Assembly (NCBI GenBank): GCA_965197795.1
Contig: OZ240228.1
Coordinates: forward strand, 2,666,001-2,730,000
Direction: 5' to 3'
Length of the DNA stretch: 64,000 nucleotides
Source: WHTK01 sp965197795
GTDB lineage: Bacteria > Chloroflexota > Dehalococcoidia > DSTF01 > WHTK01
Position numbers and translations under genes: made by a program. The notes beneath the pieces were generated by a model. That model searched no databases, was not told the origin of the DNA, and worked only from the letters and a program-made list of their open reading frames with translations. This document shows positions 61,601-64,000 of the stretch, one piece after another; within the stretch, counting starts at the first letter, position 1; each line of letters starts with the position of its first letter.

Positions 61601-62063
61601 CCGAGTTGGTGAAATAGCTGTCGTCCCAGTCCATCCAGTAGCCGAGGCGGATCGACTGCTGCGTGATCTGGGCCGCGAAGCGCTGGACGCGCGCCTTGCA
61701 GGCCTCGACGAAGTTCGCCACGCCGTAGCTCTCGATCTCGCGCTTCGAGCGAAAGCCCAGCTCCTTCTCCTCCTCGACCTCGATCCAGAGGCCCTGACAG
61801 TCGTAGCCGTTCTGATAGCGCTGGCGGTAGCCGCGCATCGTTTTATAGCGCTGGTAAAGGTCCTTGTAGGAGCGGCCCCAGGCGTGGTGTACGCCCATCG
61901 GGTTGTTGGCGGTTATCGGACCGTCGATGAAAGACCAGCGTTCCGGCGCGTCCTTGTTGCGGTCGAGGTACTTGCGCAGGACGTCGTTGGCGTCCCAGAA
62001 GGCCTGGACGTCGTGCTCCAACGCCACGTAGTCGACGCGGTTCGGTACGGGCCTAAACGGCAT
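58638..62063 (-). CDS. ileS: Isoleucyl-tRNA synthetase
   Basis: Class I aminoacyl-tRNA synthetase, 1141 residues from the ATG at 62061-62063 after GGGAGG; upstream in-frame codons belong to the leader. The HIGH region reads 'NPMGVHHAWGRSYKDLYQRY' (H-H-A-W) and the KMSKS region 'GEEMHKSKGNAIWFEDAAEQ' (M-H-K-S-K), both seen in a divergent actinobacterial/chloroflexal-type IleRS. Editing domain 'LVWTTTPWTLPANVAAAVHP' and 'TGIVHIAPGCGAEDY'; zinc-type Cys pairs 'MPWCPSCGTAM', 'ECKACGNFE' and 'IACGSCGE'. An RF1b-derived 'RHPEPVEGR' (~727-735) interrupts the C-terminal helical domain without breaking the frame. Confidence 0.95.
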   Translation of the reverse strand: MPFRPVPNRVDYVALEHDVQAFWDANDVLRKYLDRNKDAPERWSFIDGPITANNPMGVHHAWGRSYKDLYQRYKTMRGYRQRYQNGYDCQGLWIEVEEEKELGFRSKREIESYGVANFVEACKARVQRFAAQITQQSIRLGYWMDWDDSYFTNSDENNYTIWSFLKKCWQKGWLYKGHDTMPWCPSCGTAMSQQEIVTEGYLNVTHKSVYLKLPLTGRQAGGDTGGFNPRGSEYLLVWTTTPWTLPANVAAAVHPELTYVHVKQGHEVYYLSKGAVATAIKGDHEVLGELPGSELVGLTYRGPFDELPAQDGVEHRVIEWSEVEDAEGTGIVHIAPGCGAEDYALAKELGLAVIAPLEEDGTYIVGGGFGDFEGRFAGDVAEDVFASLRDKSVLYRVEDYTHSYPHCWRCGSELVFRLVDEWFISMDGALAGAASSSPSSGGARGVPGKTLRDAIAANSDQVEWIPDFGKARERDWLRNMHDWMISKKRYYGLALPIFECKACGNFEVIGSETELKERAVVGWDEFEGHSAHRPYVDAVKIACGSCGELVERITDVGNPWLDAGIVPFSTLHYRNNPDYWQGWFPADWVSESFPGQFRNWFYALLAMGTVMTLDTEQEGAPPFLSLFSYALLRDENGEEMHKSKGNAIWFEDAAEQMGADVMRWLYLRANPAANLNFGYHAGDELKRGFLSTLWNTYSFFVTYANIDGWQPSVGTELQLGPSGGTSRHPEPVEGRLPPDAAFSDLDRWALSELNQLVVTCTNALDNYDSMTVCRHIEEFVDGLSNWYVRRSRRRFWKPALISVEGAESDADKFAAYQTLWTCLETVNRLMAPAVPFLAEEMYQNLVRSALPDAPESVHLCDWPAADEGRIDERLSASIRSVQRIASLGRSARAKANTRVRQPLRRIVVMLPSGTGDLVADLRRMTDELQEELNVKEVWYMTRGIGDDGASTVLGQLNEAGVPFMDTDAFNYQVRLNLPILGSRYRDSMSQIQRDFGSADKVVLGRRAVAGLPALLGAIELQPEELMVSMSGRPGYVVAEEAGYAVAITTEITPELADEGLARELVRRIQEMRKSAGFDISDRIRIAHDGDTEVARVLESTQWRDYVAQETLADAIAAGTNGAYSEQHQIDGRSVTLAVERV
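59860..59884 (-). repeat. RF1b repeat within ileS (PEPVEG insertion)
   Basis: Plus strand CGTCCTTCGACGGGCTCAGG then ATGCC; coding strand CCTGAGCCCGTCGAAGGACG, translated P-E-P-V-E-G-R. Located between the catalytic core and anticodon-binding domain. Confidence 0.78.
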
Positions 62064-62225
62064 CAGGCGCCTCCCAGGGCACGAGAACAGGCTGCGGCTG
62101 GTGAGAAACGACGGTTCAGAGGGTTCAAAGGTGAGGCCTCCAGAGAGAGCTCGCGGGAACGCGAGCAAGACGACGGCTAGCGCGCCTCGGCGCTAATCGC
62201 CCGCCCCGGTGATGAGCCGGGGCAT
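62064..62225 (-). promoter_or_regulatory. Structured leader of ileS with an AUC-containing hairpin loop
   Basis: The transcript has three tight hairpins: GCCCCGG-CUCAUCA-CCGGGGC (62223-62203) whose 7-nt loop contains the Ile codon AUC; AGCGC-CGAGGC-GCGCU (62194-62179); and GCUCGCG-UUCC-CGCGAGC (62165-62148). GAGGCC at about 62136-62140 can pair with the Shine-Dalgarno GGGAGGC (62069-62076). This recalls a translational T-box with the specifier in a short stem I, known for ileS in Actinobacteria, but I cannot find the conserved UGGU antisequestrator, so the T-box call is weak. Confidence 0.3.
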
Positions 62226-62309
62226 CGCCTGTTCTCCGAAGGTGTACAAGTCACGTATATAAGCATAGCAGCGGCTGTGCCCAGGTCAAAGCGGGCCGAT
62301 TAACTAAAT

Positions 62310-63175
62310 ATGACGGATGATGGTGAACTCAAACTTGCCATCGGTGGCCTGGTGGTGGCACTTGTCGTGATAGGCAGCGTCATCGGCTGGTTTGTCCTCT
62401 TCGTCGGCCCATCGGACGGCCCTAAATCTACAACGCAACCCGCGGCAGACGAGGCAGAGCGGCAAAGCCCCACCCGTGAGCCACGGGAGCGGGGACCCTC
62501 CCTGACTGAGCTGTTAGGCCTGCTAACGCCGCCTGAGCCAGCCAAATGCGCCGACCCGGAGGCATGCCTTAATCCCTCGCCCGAATTGCTTGGGCGCTAC
62601 GGAGACCCGACTTCCTGCGACTCGAATGAGCTACACATCTGCATCGTTCCGCTTGGCGACGTACCGCTCGACCTCGTCGAGCATCTTGTCGCGTACTACA
62701 AAGCTGAGTACGGCCTGAGTATCAGTGTGCTGCGGCCGATCACGCTTCGGCCTGGAATGGACACCGAGCGGCCGGGACAGATAGCGGTGGATGATCTCCG
62801 CAACTTGTTCAGAGAGGACTACACCATCTATGACCAGCATAATGAGACGATCCTGCTCGGTCTGACGGCGATTGACATCTATACACGCGACCGCCCGGAA
62901 TGGAGGTGGCACTTCGGATCGACGTATAAGTTTTTTTGGAGGCGAGAATCCTCGGCAGGCGGTGATTTCCGCGTACCGGATGGACCCGGTGAGTTGGGGC
63001 AGCCCAGCAGACGACGAAGTCAGAAAACCGCCGTGTGAGGACGATGATGAACAAATACGTGGCCCTGACCTACTACGGGCTGGAGCTAAGTGACGACCCG
63101 CAGAGCGGGCTGTACCGGCTCATCGGCGGGCTCGGCGCTCTGGACCGAATCGATGAGCGAATTCCGGTGAAGTAG
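62310..63175 (+). pseudogene. Secreted archaemetzincin-like protein, two frameshifts (one in a T7 run)
   Basis: N-terminal TM segment 'LAIGGLVVALVVIGSVIGWF'. Then 'ELHICIVPLGDVPLDLVEHL', 'RPGQIAVDDLRNLFREDYTI' and 'ETILLGLTAIDIYTRDRPEW' in the first frame. At TTTTTTT (62931-62937) the frame breaks; removing one T continues 'GGENPRQAVISAYRMDPVSW' and 'GSPADDEVR'. A second one-base break near 63020-63030 then gives 'MMNKYVALTYYGLELSDDPQ' and the stop at 63173-63175. The order of motifs resembles archaemetzincin-type metalloprotease folds, but no HExxH zinc motif is present (inference by eye). About 288 residues if restored. Confidence 0.65.
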
Positions 63176-63245
63176 TGAGCAACGTTTTAACGCGAACCGA
63201 CACTCGCTTAACATTCCGGCTAAGTAGCGCCGGCATACTTGACGC

Positions 63246-63923
63246 ATGAGCATCTCGCGCAGACGTCTTCTCGGCATCATACCGCCGGCGATCGGGGCGC
63301 TGTTTCTCGCGGCTTGTGGTGGCAGCGACGATGACGAGCCGGCATCGCAGGCGGGCGGAACGTCTGGATCGGTGGAGCCGACGCCCCCTCCAGAGACTAC
63401 ATCGAGCAGCGGAGGCGGAGCCGTGGCGGGGCTGGAGCCGACCCCGGCTTGCGGCGACGACGACGAGCCAACCCTCGCACAGACGGAAGGACCCTTCTTC
63501 ACGCCGGACTCGCCGCAGCGGATTTCGCTGATGGAGGACGGTGTGAGCGGGACGCCGCTGCGCCTCAGCGGCGAAGTGGTTAACACGAACTGCGAGCCGA
63601 TCGAGAACGCGCTGGTCGACTTCTGGCACACCGATGATGCCGGGGATTACGACAACGTGGGGTTCAAGCTGCGCGGACATCAGTTCACTGACGCGACTGG
63701 CGCATGCCGGTTGGAGACAATCGTGCCGGGACTGTATCCAGCGCGGACGCGTCACATCCACGTAAAGGTGCAGGCGCCGGGCCGGCCGGTCCTGACCACG
63801 CAACTCTACTTTCCGGACGAAGCGCGCAACGCCAGCGACGGGATCTTCGACCCTGCGTTGTTGATCGAGATGGCCGACGACGCAACGCAGATCGGCAGCT
63901 TCCGTTTCGTACTCGAGGCCTAG
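63246..63923 (+). CDS. Intradiol ring-cleavage dioxygenase-like lipoprotein
   Basis: 225 residues. N-terminal 'SISRRRLLGIIPPAIGALFL' is Tat-like (R-R-x-L), with lipobox 'LAACGG', so exported and lipid-anchored. After a Ser/Pro linker: 'LAQTEGPFFTPDSPQRISLM', 'PLRLSGEVVNTNCEPIENAL', 'VDFWHTDDAGDYDNVGFKLR', 'GHQFTDATGACRLETIVPGL', 'YPARTRHIHVKVQAPG', 'LTTQLYFPDE': the intradiol dioxygenase beta fold. The Tyr/His iron ligands are largely recognisable ('GLYPARTRHIHV'), though 'DYDNVGF' replaces the usual Y in part. Exported intradiol-like proteins are common and of unknown substrate. Confidence 0.87.
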   Translation: MSISRRRLLGIIPPAIGALFLAACGGSDDDEPASQAGGTSGSVEPTPPPETTSSSGGGAVAGLEPTPACGDDDEPTLAQTEGPFFTPDSPQRISLMEDGVSGTPLRLSGEVVNTNCEPIENALVDFWHTDDAGDYDNVGFKLRGHQFTDATGACRLETIVPGLYPARTRHIHVKVQAPGRPVLTTQLYFPDEARNASDGIFDPALLIEMADDATQIGSFRFVLEA

Positions 63924-63941
63924 ACACATCGCGAGACAACA

Positions 63942-63973
63942 AGACGGGGCGAAGTCTGTACTTCGCCCCGTCT
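63942..63973 (+). terminator. Terminator after the intradiol-dioxygenase-like gene
   Basis: AGACGGGGCGAAGT-CTGT-ACTTCGCCCCGTCT, 14-bp perfect stem, 18 bases after the stop. Confidence 0.93.
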
Positions 63974-64000
63974 GAGTTGATGGCGTCCGGAGCCTAGGCG

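Noticed and set aside
63086..63929. Long minus-strand frames at the right edge
   Set aside because: Antisense shadows of the intradiol-dioxygenase-like gene without motifs.

Overview
The window is a GC-rich (roughly 60-65 %) bacterial chromosome segment. Gene content and style suggest a Chloroflexota bacterium, probably Dehalococcoidia-like. Pointers are: GroESL under a CIRCE operator; a type-E-like succinate dehydrogenase with a heterodisulfide-reductase-like third subunit; many LuxR, DUF427, DUF2851, YHS and SnoaL-type accessory genes; several Pro/Thr-rich lipoproteins; and two surface proteins with LPXTG-like tails next to class D/E-like sortases. A partial FliA-type sigma factor and csrA at the left edge suggest that flagellar genes lie just outside. 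The taxonomic call is inference; no rRNA gene is present.

Layout. 0-2.3 kb: end of a flagellar sigma factor, csrA, a response regulator operon and a small Cys/His-motif protein. 2.3-7.3 kb: decayed accessory genes (an alpha/beta hydrolase-LuxR fusion, an ABC-F ATPase and an endonuclease/exonuclease/phosphatase lipoprotein, all frameshifted) around a small repeat-bearing membrane protein. 7.4-14.1 kb: a double-DUF427 protein, MFS transporter, YHS protein, two SnoaL-like proteins, an HD hydrolase and a LigB-type dioxygenase, looking like a small catabolic region. 14.3-15.5 kb: a decayed metal-response locus with an intact MerR-type operator. 15.6-31.8 kb: housekeeping and accessory genes (rhodanese, fabF, lipid kinase, recF, pseudouridine synthase, menA-like, tetR, tsaD, DUF2851) separated by intergenic regions rich in dispersed repeats. 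32-34.7 kb: an HTH protein and groES-groEL. 35-40.7 kb: a NorD-like VWA protein, two cyclophilins and a NorQ-like AAA ATPase in one leftward run. 41-47.9 kb: coaE, a surface protein, tRNA-Leu, rpoD, dnaG and a DinB-like protein. 48-52 kb: a membrane SH3/CARDB protein and broken sortase/surface-protein genes. 52.3-55.8 kb: sdhA-sdhB-hdrB-like operon. 55.9-64 kb: 5'-3' exonuclease, tadE-tadG, ileS, a frameshifted metzincin-like gene and an intradiol-dioxygenase-like lipoprotein.

Two themes stand out. First, many accessory genes carry one or two single-base frame breaks while the long core genes (ileS, groEL, dnaG, rpoD, sdhA, the 1072-residue VWA gene) are open. This suggests selective gene decay, with sequencing error as the alternative for some cases. 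Second, a two-domain rhodanese has an in-frame TGA exactly at its catalytic cysteine. The remaining 40 codons are intact, and a perfect hairpin with a loop starting GU lies 23 nt downstream, so it is a candidate selenoprotein. Other items: at least three intergenic repeat families, one with 13 copies all in the same orientation; related repeats inside the dnaG and ileS coding regions; and a tandemly repeated groES-groEL spacer that carries the groEL ribosome-binding site.
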